Assembly: GCF_004358445.1 (NCBI RefSeq)
Contig: NZ_CP037951.1
Coordinates: 917,501 to 981,500, forward strand
DNA: 64,000 nt
Direction: 5' to 3'
DNA from: Parashewanella tropica
Lineage (GTDB): Bacteria > Pseudomonadota > Gammaproteobacteria > Enterobacterales > Shewanellaceae
Below, in pieces: positions 28,131 through 37,357 of this stretch (its first letter is position 1; each line of letters begins with the position of its first letter). The notes under the pieces are model-generated. The model saw only the letters and a program-made list of their open reading frames with translations, ran no database searches and was not told the DNA's origin. The position numbers were made by a program, and so were the translations under genes.

Positions 28131-28188
28131 AAGTTTAGTTAATTTTTTTATCACTGACTTGATAAGTAAATAATTTAGTAAACGGTTA

Positions 28189-28285
28189 AGGAACAATAGT
28201 GTGAACGCCAACTGAAACGCACGTCCATGTGCTGACGACCGTGACATCCTGTCACGGACGGTTGTCTTATCACACTATTGCTCCT
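28189..28285 (+). repeat. Structured dispersed repeat, copy 1
   Basis: This 97-base element lies between miaB and its terminator. Its outer arms AGGAACAATAGTGTGA and TCACACTATTGCTCCT pair at 15 of 16 positions. Its inner core (28205-28269) differs from copy 3 (58516-58616) at only about three positions. It contains the hairpin CCGTGAC-ATCCT-GTCACGG. See copies 2 and 3; the outer arms differ between copies but stay complementary. Confidence 0.85.
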
Positions 28286-28337
28286 ATCAGTAATTCGTTG
28301 GAACTTACTTCAATCACTCATCAAGTACAGAAATAAT

Positions 28338-29762
28338 TTAAGGCTGAAATGTTCCAACACCTAAATCATCTTCGGTTTTATGCTTTGCCAGCACGTCAGA
28401 TGGACGTAGTTCACGGCGAAGATCCATATCTTCTTCAGCGCGCACAAACTTACCACGAAGCGAGTTGGTGTAGACATCAACAATTTCAACATCTACAAAC
28501 TTACCAATGTGCTGAGGTTGTCCTTCAAAGTTAACCACGCGGTTGTTTTCAGTACGACCACGAAGTTCCATTGGGTTTTTAACCGATGGACCTTCAACCA
28601 AGATACGCTGCACTGTTCCCATCATGTGGCGGCTGTAGCGCATGGCTTGTTGAGTTATGCGGTCTTGTAGAATAGTCAGACGTTGTTTTTTCTCTTCTAA
28701 ATCGACATCGTCAGGTAAATCAGACGCTGGTGTACCTGGGCGAGCGCTGTAAATAAAGCTAAAGCTGTGGTCGAAGTTAACATCTTCAATCAGCTTCATG
28801 GTATCTTCGAAATCCTGCTTAGTTTCACCCGGGAAACCAATGATGAAGTCAGAGCTGATTTGAATTTCAGGACGAGCTTTGCGCAGACGGCGAATAATCG
28901 ACTTATATTCAAGTGCCATGTGACCACGCTTCATTGCCGCAAGAATACGGTCTGAACCCGACTGAACAGGTAAGTGAAGGAAGCTGACCAGCTCAGGGGT
29001 ATCGGCATACACATCAATGATGTCCTGAGTGAACTCGATTGGGTGGCTGGTGGTGAAGCGAATACGGTCGATACCATCAATCGCGGCAACATAGCGTAGT
29101 AATTCTGCAAAAGTACAGATATCACCATCAAAGGTTGCACCACGGTAAGCATTTACGTTTTGACCAAGTAGGTTTACTTCACGTACGCCTTGTTCGGCAA
29201 GCTGAGCCACTTCAAGAATTACGTCATCTAAAGGACGACTGACTTCTTCACCACGCGTGTATGGCACTACGCAGAATGAGCAGTATTTACTGCAACCTTC
29301 CATGATAGAAACAAATGCGGTTGGCCCCTCTGCTTTTGGCTCTGGTAGGCGGTCGAACTTCTCAATTTCTGGGAAGCTAACATCAATAACCGCTTTTTCA
29401 CCACGCTTAACTTGGTCAACCATTTCTGGTAAACGGTGCAAGGTTTGTGGGCCGAAGATTAAATCAACACATTGAGCACGCTCTTTAATGTGTTTACCTT
29501 CTTGTGATGCTACGCAGCCGCCTACACCAATGATCAAGCCTGGTTTTTTGTCTTTTAGGTTTTTCCAACGTCCTAACTGATGAAACACTTTTTCCTGTGC
29601 TTTTTCACGGATAGAACAAGTATTCAGTAGCAGCACGTCGGCTTCTTCTGCTTCGTCGGTTAGGGTATAACCTTCGTATTCATCCATTAAATCGGCCATC
29701 TTAGCTGAGTCATACTCATTCATTTGACAGCCCCAGGTTTTAATGTGGAGTTTTTTACTCAT
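28338..29762 (-). CDS. miaB: tRNA methylthiotransferase MiaB
   Basis: This radical-SAM enzyme adds the methylthio group to i6A37 of tRNAs reading UNN codons. The 474 residues have the UPF0004 domain with Cys12, Cys49 and Cys83 (second cluster). The radical-SAM motif CSKYCSFC (157-164) follows, and a C-terminal TRAM domain ends near 450. All six cluster cysteines are present. It is preceded on the other strand by an ankyrin gene and then ubiF. In Escherichia coli miaB and ubiF are directly divergent, so the ankyrin gene looks inserted. Downstream are a structured repeat and a terminator. Confidence 0.96.
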   Translation of the reverse strand: MSKKLHIKTWGCQMNEYDSAKMADLMDEYEGYTLTDEAEEADVLLLNTCSIREKAQEKVFHQLGRWKNLKDKKPGLIIGVGGCVASQEGKHIKERAQCVDLIFGPQTLHRLPEMVDQVKRGEKAVIDVSFPEIEKFDRLPEPKAEGPTAFVSIMEGCSKYCSFCVVPYTRGEEVSRPLDDVILEVAQLAEQGVREVNLLGQNVNAYRGATFDGDICTFAELLRYVAAIDGIDRIRFTTSHPIEFTQDIIDVYADTPELVSFLHLPVQSGSDRILAAMKRGHMALEYKSIIRRLRKARPEIQISSDFIIGFPGETKQDFEDTMKLIEDVNFDHSFSFIYSARPGTPASDLPDDVDLEEKKQRLTILQDRITQQAMRYSRHMMGTVQRILVEGPSVKNPMELRGRTENNRVVNFEGQPQHIGKFVDVEIVDVYTNSLRGKFVRAEEDMDLRRELRPSDVLAKHKTEDDLGVGTFQP

Positions 29763-29998
29763 CAGTTTGTGTTACTCATACCTCAAAAAATAGCGGCATA
29801 TTTTACCGCCAGATTTCCCGCCTGACCAGCTTTTGTACGCAGTAGAGTGTGATTTAGCTAAAAATACTTGAGTTGAATGCTCAGATTTAACTTCTGATTT
29901 TATTTATCGCTATGAATTTTAATTAATTTGAAAATGACGTAACTAAGTATAAATTCAAAGTTATTTGACGCTCTAAACCTAATTTAAGTGGATGTGCT

Positions 29999-30988
29999 AT
30001 GTCTGAAGCGATAGCTGCGAGATTAAACGAAAACTTAACGGTTGCTTATAACCTGTTGAGTGCTGTATGCAAAAGAGGCTCGATTCAGGATGGAGATATA
30101 GTACAAATACAAACCCGACATGGACTCACTTCCTATCGGATGAGGATGATTGGCAATCGTTGTTGTGACGTTAACAGACAAAGTGATTCTATGCCGGAAG
30201 CTTTTCCTTTAAGGGTTGCAGATATTATTTCTACTTCCATTTGTAAGTATTTTGAAATAAGGACATCAGATACCATTATGTCTGTATACAATCAGTGTGA
30301 TGGTAATCTTTTTCGAACAGTTAAAATGTTAGGTGGTTTAGAGTCATTGGCAAAAGAGGATGAATCTGATCTTAGAACTCCTCTACAACACGCGATTATG
30401 GCTATAAATGAGGCTGGTAGCGAGGATGAAAAACAAAGAGCTAGGGAAGGGATGCAATTTGTTCTTAGCAAAGGTAAGTGCTGTCCAGAGAGAATGGATC
30501 AATTCGGACAAACAGAGCTTCATACAGTAGCGGAGCATGGCTACAGCCAACTGATACCAACATATAGAAAGATACTAGAGCCACATAGACTGTCCACATA
30601 TAACAGGGAAGGCCTTACTCCTTTACATCTTGCTGTTTGGAATGGGCATACTGAAACGGTAATAAGCTTGCTGGAATGTGGTGCTGATGTTAATGCAAGA
30701 ACTAACCCTAATATCCCTGGTTTTAATGAAAGTGCCGTTGATTTCGCGATAAGTAAGCTTGACTATAAAATGCTACAAGTTCTTTTATCGTATGGGGCAA
30801 CACCTACCTTTTCTGTTTCTGAAGGTTGCCGCTACTCTCCAATGGAAAGGCTAGAGAGAATATACTCACTCAAAATAGAAGAGCGTCATTTAAATCGAGC
30901 ACAAAAAGCACAATTACTTGATGCTTATCGACATATTAAAAAACAATTGAAAGAACACTTTCTTAACAAGGTATTCGCTGAGGTGTAA
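29999..30988 (+). CDS. Ankyrin-repeat protein inserted between miaB and ubiF
   Basis: This 329-residue protein has no export signal. The N-terminal 120 residues are not recognised. Ankyrin repeats occupy about 170-270: FGQTELHTVAEHGYSQL, then REGLTPLHLAVWNGHTETV with LLECGADVNAR, then a third degenerate unit ending LLSYGAT. A basic helical tail closes it. AGA and AGG arginine codons are frequent, unlike the flanking housekeeping genes, which suggests acquired DNA. It sits 22 bases before the ubiF frame on the same strand, in a spot that is normally the miaB-ubiF divergent gap. Like the 19108 gene it could be a host-interaction protein, but that is inference. The two ankyrin proteins do not look like close duplicates. 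Confidence 0.8.
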   Translation: MSEAIAARLNENLTVAYNLLSAVCKRGSIQDGDIVQIQTRHGLTSYRMRMIGNRCCDVNRQSDSMPEAFPLRVADIISTSICKYFEIRTSDTIMSVYNQCDGNLFRTVKMLGGLESLAKEDESDLRTPLQHAIMAINEAGSEDEKQRAREGMQFVLSKGKCCPERMDQFGQTELHTVAEHGYSQLIPTYRKILEPHRLSTYNREGLTPLHLAVWNGHTETVISLLECGADVNARTNPNIPGFNESAVDFAISKLDYKMLQVLLSYGATPTFSVSEGCRYSPMERLERIYSLKIEERHLNRAQKAQLLDAYRHIKKQLKEHFLNKVFAEV

Positions 30989-31019
30989 ACTAAGCCAAAT
31001 TTCCTAAGGCTTGAAACTG

Positions 31020-32219
31020 ATGACAACTGATTCTCAACTTAAATACAAAGATGCCATTGTGATTGGTGGTGGCATGGTGGGTGCTGCAACAGCGCTTGGG
31101 TTAGCACAGTTGGGACTCTCTGTTTCAGTCATTGAAAGTGTTGCACCGCAACCCTTCGAGGAAAATCAGCCATTAGACGTTAGAGTGTCGGCGATTAGTG
31201 CGGCGTCTGAAAAATTACTGAATCGTTTAGGTGCTTGGGAAGGCGTATTTAATAAGCGCCATGCGGTTTATCGTGGATTAGAAACGTGGGAGTTGGATGG
31301 GTTCATCACTCAGTTTCATTGTGAACAAATTCATGAAGAACATTTAGGGCATATTGTTGAGAATCGAGTTATCCAGCTTGGTCTGTGGGAACAGCTCCAA
31401 CAAATGGATAATGTGGAAATGCTTTGTCCTGAAAAAGTCAATCAATTTGAATACCAGCAAGGATCGTTTCAGCAGGTTAAGGTCAGCCTTGAATCAGGAA
31501 AACAGCGCATTGCCAATTTATTGATTGGTTGTGATGGGGCTAATTCGAGTGTACGTCAATGGGCTGGTATCGGCATTACTGGTTGGGACTATAAGCAATC
31601 TTGTATGCTGATTAACATTGAAACTCAAACAACACAACAAGATGTGACATGGCAGCAATTTACGCCTAATGGTCCTCGCAGTTTATTACCTCTGCCGGGT
31701 AATCATGCTTCGTTGGTCTGGTATGACTCTCCACAAACCATCGCCAAATTAATGCAATCAAATCCTGTGCAATTGGCTGAGCAAATTAGAGCTCATTTCC
31801 CAGAGCGATTAGATCCTAATTTTATTGTATTAGATAAAGGTGCCTTTCCATTAACACGTAGACATGCCAACCAATATTATGCCGATAATGTAGTGATATT
31901 GGGAGATGCAGCGCATACCATCAACCCGCTTGCAGGGCAGGGAGTGAATTTAGGTTTTAAAGACGTCGATGCCCTATTGTCAGTGGTAGCCAAAGCATTA
32001 GGGGACAATCAAATCTGGTATCAAAGCTCAGTATTATCTGAATATCAAAGCTTAAGATATAAAGATAATTTGATGATGCAAACCGGTATGGATGTGTTTT
32101 ACAAAGCCTTTAGTAATAATGTTATGCCTATTAAAGCGATAAGGAATTTGGCATTGAAGGTGGCAAATATCGACTCACCAATTAAACAGAAAGTGCTCAA
32201 GTATGCCTTAGGTTTTTAA
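31020..32219 (+). CDS. ubiF: Ubiquinone-biosynthesis FAD hydroxylase, UbiF type
   Basis: This FAD-dependent aromatic hydroxylase of ubiquinone synthesis has 399 residues from the ATG. The three family motifs are present. They are GGGMVGAATALGLAQLG near the N terminus (FAD-binding Rossmann), IGCDGANSSVRQW in the middle, and VVILGDAAHTINPLAGQGVN (second FAD motif). UbiF, UbiH and UbiI are similar; the choice of UbiF (C6 hydroxylation of the demethoxy intermediate) rests on the miaB neighbourhood. A TTG start at 31011 is possible. The gene is now behind an ankyrin gene rather than directly divergent from miaB. Confidence 0.85.
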   Translation: MTTDSQLKYKDAIVIGGGMVGAATALGLAQLGLSVSVIESVAPQPFEENQPLDVRVSAISAASEKLLNRLGAWEGVFNKRHAVYRGLETWELDGFITQFHCEQIHEEHLGHIVENRVIQLGLWEQLQQMDNVEMLCPEKVNQFEYQQGSFQQVKVSLESGKQRIANLLIGCDGANSSVRQWAGIGITGWDYKQSCMLINIETQTTQQDVTWQQFTPNGPRSLLPLPGNHASLVWYDSPQTIAKLMQSNPVQLAEQIRAHFPERLDPNFIVLDKGAFPLTRRHANQYYADNVVILGDAAHTINPLAGQGVNLGFKDVDALLSVVAKALGDNQIWYQSSVLSEYQSLRYKDNLMMQTGMDVFYKAFSNNVMPIKAIRNLALKVANIDSPIKQKVLKYALGF

Positions 32220-32272
32220 TTTTTAAGCCAGCACTCTTCATTTCGACTACAGAAATAGCAGTTCAATATAGG

Positions 32273-32300
32273 ACCAATAGGATTCTATACACCTATTGGT
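32273..32300 (+). terminator. Hairpin after ubiF
   Basis: ACCAATAGG and CCTATTGGT form a 9-bp perfect stem with a 10-base loop, 54 bases past the ubiF stop. It has no T-run, so it is a weak or Rho-assisted terminator candidate. Confidence 0.45.
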
Positions 32301-32374
32301 TCACTCTCCCAAGCTTCAACTTTTGATAACTCCTTTATCTATGTCTTTTATGAAAGAAAAATTTCACATTGAAT

Positions 32375-32415
32375 ATTAGTTTTTTCTAATGTAATTTATA
32401 TTAGAAATATCTAAT
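32375..32415 (+). promoter_or_regulatory. Double palindromic operator before the MMPL-type exporter operon
   Basis: Two copies of ATTAG-N6-CTAAT occur at 32375-32390 and 32400-32415, with centres 25 bases apart. They lie immediately ahead of the exporter start (32427). The spacing and AT-rich dyads resemble ArsR- or TetR-type operators. No regulator gene is next to it in this window, so the repressor is encoded elsewhere. Confidence 0.65.
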
Positions 32416-32426
32416 ATTGGTATCCC

Positions 32427-34940
32427 ATGAAAGATCTCATTACCAACATAGCGTTACACAGACCAAAAACGATTTACGTCATTATGTTATTGGTCACTGC
32501 ACTTAGTTTAGCCATGTTTCCAAAGATACAGATTGATACCGATCCTGAAAACATGCTATCTGCAAGTGATCCTGCACGTTTGTTCCACAATCAAGCGAAA
32601 CAAGCATTCGCCATGTATGACATGATTGTGATTGGTGCTGTAAGTCATAGTAATTCTGGAATTTACAACCCTAACTCACTGGCTGAACTCAATAAATTAT
32701 CCCGCTTTATTCAGTCCATTCAGCATGTAAGAGCCAGCGATCAACTTTCACTCGATACCGTCGATAACATCACTCAGGCTGAGCAAGGTGGCATACGATT
32801 TCAGTGGTTGATGAAAACTGCGCCGAAGACTCAAGAGCAGTCAAATCAAATACGAAAAGCGGTGGAGCGCTTGCCTTTACTGGCAAATACCTTAGTGTCA
32901 AATGATGGCAAAGCCGCAGCCATTTATGTCGCAGTTGAAAATAAAAAGTACAGCTATCAAATTGCTGAGAACATTCGTCAATTCCTGCCAAGTTTGAATT
33001 CCTCTGACGAGTATTACATCACGGGCTTACCGGTTGCCGAAGATCAATTTGGCAGTGAAATGTTTGTACAAATGGCAATAGCCGCCCCTTTAGCTGGTGT
33101 GGCTATTTTTATTTTGATGTGGTGGTTTTTTAGAAGCTTGCCGTTAGTGATAGGTCCAATGATTGTGGCGATGGCAACCGTGATCATCACTATGGGCGCT
33201 CTCATTGGCATGGGCTTTACCGTTCATATAATGTCGTCAATGATTGCGATTTTCTTGATGCCCATTGCGGTGGTGGACTCAACCCACATTCTTTCTGAAT
33301 TTGCCGATCACTACAGAAAAGATCAAGATGCTAAAAATGTCATTAAGAAAGTGATCAAAGAGCTGTATAAGCCGATATTGTTTACGTCGTTAACTTCGGC
33401 CGTGGGCTTTTTATCCTTGACGTTAACGCCAATTCCGCCTGTAAAAGTCTTTGGTAGTTTTATCGCCTTTGGGATTTTATTGGCCTTTATTCTGACGATT
33501 TTCTTTATTCCTGCCTATATCGGTCGAATGTCTCCTCAAGCGTTAGCCAATTTGCAACAAGCCATGAATCGTAAGGGAAAATTAGATAGTGTTGTTGCTA
33601 AAATCGGAGCTGGGGCTGTTGGCAAGCGTAAGTTGATACTGGTTACATTTGTGAGTTTATTTGCCATTAGTCTTATTGGGATAAGTAAAATTCAAGTTAA
33701 TGACAATCCGATCAATTGGTTTAAACCCAGTCATGAAATTCGCGTTGCCGATAAAGCTCTGAACCAGCATTTTGCAGGCACTTATGATGCTTGGTTGGTA
33801 CTTAATTATGATGATGACAATAAGCAACAGTCGATAAATCAATTACGTAGGCTGCTACAAACTCAGCAGTTGAATGACGAAGATATTCATCAAGCACTGA
33901 ACCATGCGCGTCGCGATAATGATCCACAATGGTTGCAATCGTTAGCGACCTTGATTGACGACAAAATGTTTGATACCGAAGGTGAGCAGCTTGGTAAATT
34001 GGAGTCATTGCTAGCGACTGTCGATAAACTCAAATCACAACAGCAACAATTCTTATCGCCCAAAATTCTTAATTGGATGGAAGGGCTAAATCAGGCTTTG
34101 GTTGATTCGCCTTTAGTCGGCAAAGTCAACGGACTGCCAGATATTATCAAAACAGTTAATCGAGAACTAAAAGGTGGCGAGCCGCATCACTTTGTTTTAC
34201 CAAGTACTCAACCTGCAATTGCCCAAACACTGTTGCAATATCAATCGTCGCATCGCCCACAAGATCTTTGGCATTTTGTCACTCCGGATTATCGCTCAAG
34301 CTTAATGTGGTTGCAGCTTACCAGTGGTGATAACCAGCATATGTCAAAAGTGATTGATTTTGTGGATGGCTATGTAAAGCAACGCCCATTACCTGAAGGG
34401 ATTTCCTTAAATTGGGCGGGTAAGGCTTACATCAATGTGATTTGGCAAAAAGCCATGGTCAACGGAATGTTGGAGAGCTTGCTGTCATCGTTTTTGGTGG
34501 TGTTTTTGATGATGGTATTGCTGTTCCGCTCAATAAAGTACGGACTATTGGCCATGCTGCCACTCACACTCACCATTACCATGATATACGGGCTGATTGG
34601 CTGGATTGGTAAAGATTATGACATGCCTATTGCGGTACTTTCAGCTTTGACATTAGGCTTATCGGTGGACTTTGCTATCCACTTTATTGAACGGTTTAGA
34701 GTGAACTTAGCCCAGTTTGGCTCAGTTTCTGAAGCCCTAAAAGCCATGTTTGAAGAGCCCGCTAGAGCCATTTCTCGCAATGCCATCGTAATTGCTGTTG
34801 GGTTTACTCCGCTGTTATTTGCCCCTTTAGTTCCATACATCACCGTTGGTTTATTCCTCGCCAGCATCATGGCGGCTTCTGCTTTAGTGACTTTATTAGT
34901 ACTGCCAGCCATTCTCTCATTCAAAAGGAGCAAAGTATGA
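32427..34940 (+). CDS. RND-superfamily exporter, MMPL/hopanoid-transporter type
   Basis: This 837-residue inner-membrane protein has the two-fold RND layout: one helix, a periplasmic loop (about 35-210) and five helices, then the same again. The first half shows PIAVVDSTHILSEFADHYRK and the second LGLSVDFAIHFIERFRVNL, each with the intramembrane acidic residue used for proton coupling. This class (COG1033-like) lacks a separate adaptor protein. It starts a four-gene operon with a LolA-like protein, an outer-membrane protein and a DUF2892 protein, an arrangement seen in many marine gammaproteobacteria and thought to export lipids. The ATG overlaps no gene upstream but has a weak ribosome-binding site. 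The substrate is unknown. Confidence 0.85.
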   Translation: MKDLITNIALHRPKTIYVIMLLVTALSLAMFPKIQIDTDPENMLSASDPARLFHNQAKQAFAMYDMIVIGAVSHSNSGIYNPNSLAELNKLSRFIQSIQHVRASDQLSLDTVDNITQAEQGGIRFQWLMKTAPKTQEQSNQIRKAVERLPLLANTLVSNDGKAAAIYVAVENKKYSYQIAENIRQFLPSLNSSDEYYITGLPVAEDQFGSEMFVQMAIAAPLAGVAIFILMWWFFRSLPLVIGPMIVAMATVIITMGALIGMGFTVHIMSSMIAIFLMPIAVVDSTHILSEFADHYRKDQDAKNVIKKVIKELYKPILFTSLTSAVGFLSLTLTPIPPVKVFGSFIAFGILLAFILTIFFIPAYIGRMSPQALANLQQAMNRKGKLDSVVAKIGAGAVGKRKLILVTFVSLFAISLIGISKIQVNDNPINWFKPSHEIRVADKALNQHFAGTYDAWLVLNYDDDNKQQSINQLRRLLQTQQLNDEDIHQALNHARRDNDPQWLQSLATLIDDKMFDTEGEQLGKLESLLATVDKLKSQQQQFLSPKILNWMEGLNQALVDSPLVGKVNGLPDIIKTVNRELKGGEPHHFVLPSTQPAIAQTLLQYQSSHRPQDLWHFVTPDYRSSLMWLQLTSGDNQHMSKVIDFVDGYVKQRPLPEGISLNWAGKAYINVIWQKAMVNGMLESLLSSFLVVFLMMVLLFRSIKYGLLAMLPLTLTITMIYGLIGWIGKDYDMPIAVLSALTLGLSVDFAIHFIERFRVNLAQFGSVSEALKAMFEEPARAISRNAIVIAVGFTPLLFAPLVPYITVGLFLASIMAASALVTLLVLPAILSFKRSKV

Positions 34941-35725
34941 AAATGATTCAATTATTAGGTTTTGCCTTGCTTTCATTGGTTAGCTTTACAAGCAGTGCCG
35001 AGAAGTTAACGGCGGATGAGATCATTCGTAAAGCGAACTTAAGTTCTTATTATGCGGGGGACGATGGTCGAGCTGAAGCCAGAATGAAAATCACGGATGC
35101 TCAAGGAAGAACACGATTACGCCAATTCACTATTTTACGAAGAGATGATGAAGATGGTGGTCAACAACAAATGTTGGTGTTTTTCTCGCGTCCAACGGAC
35201 GTTAAAAATACCGCTTTTCGAGTGATCCGCCAACCTGAAACGGATGATAGTCGTTGGTTGTATTTACCAAGCTTAGACTTGGTAAAACGCATTTCATCGG
35301 GAGACAAACGGACATCGTTTGTGGGGGCAGATTTCTTTTACGAAGACATTTCTGGTCGTAACACCAATGCTGATACTCACAAATTACTGAAAGATAATGG
35401 TGAGCAATTCCATTTATCGAGCACACCGAAAGATCCATCATTGGTTGAATTCAGTCGTTATGAGTCATGGATTGATAAGCAAACATTCTTACCTATGTTG
35501 GTTAAGTATTACGACCAAAATGGCAAGCTATACCGCCAAATGAAAGTGCTAAAAACCAAAGTGATTCAGGGACACCCCATTGCAGTGAGTGCCGAAATGA
35601 AGAACTTTGACACTGGCAGCACTACCTTAATGCAAATGCGTCGGATCAAATTTGATTTGGGGTTACCACAAGCCATTTTCTCTGAACGTAGCATGAAAAA
35701 TCCTCCGATTAAGTGGTTGAGGTAA
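34937..35725 (+). CDS. LolA-like outer-membrane lipoprotein-sorting protein
   Basis: This 262-residue periplasmic protein of the LolA/LppX-like fold has a signal peptide with cleavage after SSA near residue 21. AEARMKITDAQGRTRLRQF and DSRWLYLPSLDLVKRISSGD are typical of the outer-membrane lipoprotein-sorting family paired with COG1033 exporters. It would shuttle a hydrophobic substrate from the exporter across the periplasm (inference from partners). Its ATG overlaps the exporter stop by four bases, which indicates translational coupling. A signal-peptidase II cysteine is absent. Confidence 0.85.
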   Translation: MKMIQLLGFALLSLVSFTSSAEKLTADEIIRKANLSSYYAGDDGRAEARMKITDAQGRTRLRQFTILRRDDEDGGQQQMLVFFSRPTDVKNTAFRVIRQPETDDSRWLYLPSLDLVKRISSGDKRTSFVGADFFYEDISGRNTNADTHKLLKDNGEQFHLSSTPKDPSLVEFSRYESWIDKQTFLPMLVKYYDQNGKLYRQMKVLKTKVIQGHPIAVSAEMKNFDTGSTTLMQMRRIKFDLGLPQAIFSERSMKNPPIKWLR

Positions 35726-35730
35726 AAGCC

Positions 35731-37026
35731 ATGAATAAGTTTTGGTTATCACTCATTTTGATTTTGGGCAGCGGTACATTTACTGCCTATGCAAATGATG
35801 TAGAAGTGAGTGAAAGCAATGATGAATGGGAAGATTGGGATGACGAGGCAGAGACAAGTTCATGGGAGTATTATGGTTTCTTAGAAGGTGCCTACGGTCG
35901 TAGAACTAAAACGGATCCAGCTATCGAAAAGAGCTCAACGTTAAAGGAAATCCGTGGTCGATTAGCGCTGAATTATCAAAATCCAGAGCATCCAGAATGG
36001 CGCTTTGAATCTCGAACAGACTTGCTGTTTGATAATGTGATTAATAAAACCAAGCTTAATGTTCGAGTCGCGAGTGTAGATCACAAACTCAATTCTTCGA
36101 TGGATATCAAATTAGGTCGTCAGGTGCTGACTTGGGGAACGGGAGATTATGTCTTTCTCAATGATTTATTCCCTAAAGATTGGCAATCCTTTTTTTCTGG
36201 TCGTGATGATGAATATCTGAAAGCCAGCTCTAATAGTATCAAAGCCAGTTGGTATCACAATGATGTCAGCATTCACCTTGTGTCGACACCAGAGTTTACC
36301 CCAGATGAATATATCAATGGTGAACGATTCTCGTATTTTTCACCGCGCACTGCAGCTCAAGCAGCAAACAAACTTAGTGTAGATGAAGCCAGTGATCCTA
36401 CTTGGGCAATGAAAGTCGCATCAACTCATAACAATGTGGAATATGCGCTCTATGGCTATTGGGGAAGATGGAACACGCCTGTTGGCGTTAATACGGTTGG
36501 TAAACCTTATTTTCCAAAGCTCTCTGTATGGGGAGCCAGTATTCTAAGCCCACTCGCATCTGGCGTATTTAACTCCGAAATTGCTTGGTATGACAGTCGA
36601 GAAGATCGCTCAGGTAATAATCCTGCGATTGCTAATTCCCAATTTCGAGCGCTTATCGGTTATGAAAGAGAGTTGATCTCTAATTTAACCTTGTCTGGTC
36701 AATATTATTTAGAGCGAACCTTAAATCACAAAAGGCTGACTGAACACAGCCGTTTTCCTCAATTTGAACCTAAACAAAACCGCCAACTGATGACGATGAG
36801 ACTGACTTGGCAAACTCTACAGCAAACCCTTACTTGGAAACTCTTCAGTTTTTGGTCGCCAACGGATAAAGATTTTTATCTCAAGCCTAGTGTGATTTAT
36901 CAAATGAATGATCAGTGGCAAATAAACCTTGGAGCCAACGTATTTGGCGGCTCTAAAAGTTACAGCTTTTTTGGACAACACAGAGATAACTCCAACGTAT
37001 GGTTACGAATACGGGCGAGTTACTAA
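35731..37026 (+). CDS. Outer-membrane beta-barrel-like protein of the exporter operon
   Basis: From the ATG preceded by GAGG (eight bases) this protein has 431 residues. A signal peptide ends near TAYA-ND. An acidic stretch (NDEWEDWDDEAE) follows, then alternating aromatic/polar strands. The sequence ends in an aromatic-rich last strand, NVWLRIRASY, as in outer-membrane barrels. Related genes in this operon type are annotated DUF1302 or alginate-export-like. A GTG six codons upstream would break the signal peptide. It probably forms the outer-membrane end of the export route set up by the two preceding genes. Family assignment is moderate. Confidence 0.75.
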   Translation: MNKFWLSLILILGSGTFTAYANDVEVSESNDEWEDWDDEAETSSWEYYGFLEGAYGRRTKTDPAIEKSSTLKEIRGRLALNYQNPEHPEWRFESRTDLLFDNVINKTKLNVRVASVDHKLNSSMDIKLGRQVLTWGTGDYVFLNDLFPKDWQSFFSGRDDEYLKASSNSIKASWYHNDVSIHLVSTPEFTPDEYINGERFSYFSPRTAAQAANKLSVDEASDPTWAMKVASTHNNVEYALYGYWGRWNTPVGVNTVGKPYFPKLSVWGASILSPLASGVFNSEIAWYDSREDRSGNNPAIANSQFRALIGYERELISNLTLSGQYYLERTLNHKRLTEHSRFPQFEPKQNRQLMTMRLTWQTLQQTLTWKLFSFWSPTDKDFYLKPSVIYQMNDQWQINLGANVFGGSKSYSFFGQHRDNSNVWLRIRASY

Positions 37027-37053
37027 CAAGATGGAAATATAAGGAAGAACACA

Positions 37054-37272
37054 ATGAGTATAGAAAAAGCCATTTATCGATTTGCCGGTTTTATGGTGCT
37101 GTTATCAGTGGCATTAACCGTCTATGTCAGTCCATATTTTATTTGGTTTACCGTTTTTGTGGGAGCCAACCTTTTTCAATTCAGCTTTACTGGGTTTTGT
37201 CCAATGGCACTTGTTTTCAAGAAAATGGGAGTTAAAACAGAAAGGCAGTTAGCTATGGAAAAAAATTGCTAA
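37054..37272 (+). CDS. Small DUF2892 inner-membrane protein
   Basis: This 72-residue protein has two membrane segments (about 10-26 and 28-45). The landmark GFCPMALVFKKMGVK matches the C-terminal part of YgaP-type DUF2892 domains. AAGGAAG lies before the ATG. It is 27 bases after the outer-membrane gene and ends the operon. DUF2892 proteins are often near sulfur-transfer or ArsR-controlled genes, which agrees with the ArsR-like dyads at the operon start. Its role is unknown. Confidence 0.85.
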   Translation: MSIEKAIYRFAGFMVLLSVALTVYVSPYFIWFTVFVGANLFQFSFTGFCPMALVFKKMGVKTERQLAMEKNC

Positions 37273-37281
37273 TTTTTGTCT

Positions 37282-37334
37282 GGAGGGACGCTCTAATCAA
37301 AACGCTTTGATTAGGGGCACCCTCTAGGTTTTCT
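37282..37334 (+). terminator. Terminator of the exporter operon
   Basis: CTAATCAAA and TTTGATTAG (37293-37301, 37306-37314) make a 9-bp inner stem with loop ACGC. It is extended by imperfect outer pairing of GAGGG with CCCTC and followed by GTTTTCTTT. It lies between two convergent genes. Confidence 0.7.
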
Positions 37335-37357
37335 TTCCATACTTTGGGAACTATGAA

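Noticed and set aside
28338-32219. tRNA cluster expected beside miaB-ubiF
   Set aside because: Escherichia coli has tRNA genes in this neighbourhood, but no cloverleaf or TTCGA-containing arm was found in the gaps here.
34616-34951. 111-codon minus-strand frame over the end of the MMPL-type exporter
   Set aside because: Antisense to conserved transmembrane coding sequence and to the start of the LolA-like gene; no ribosome-binding site.
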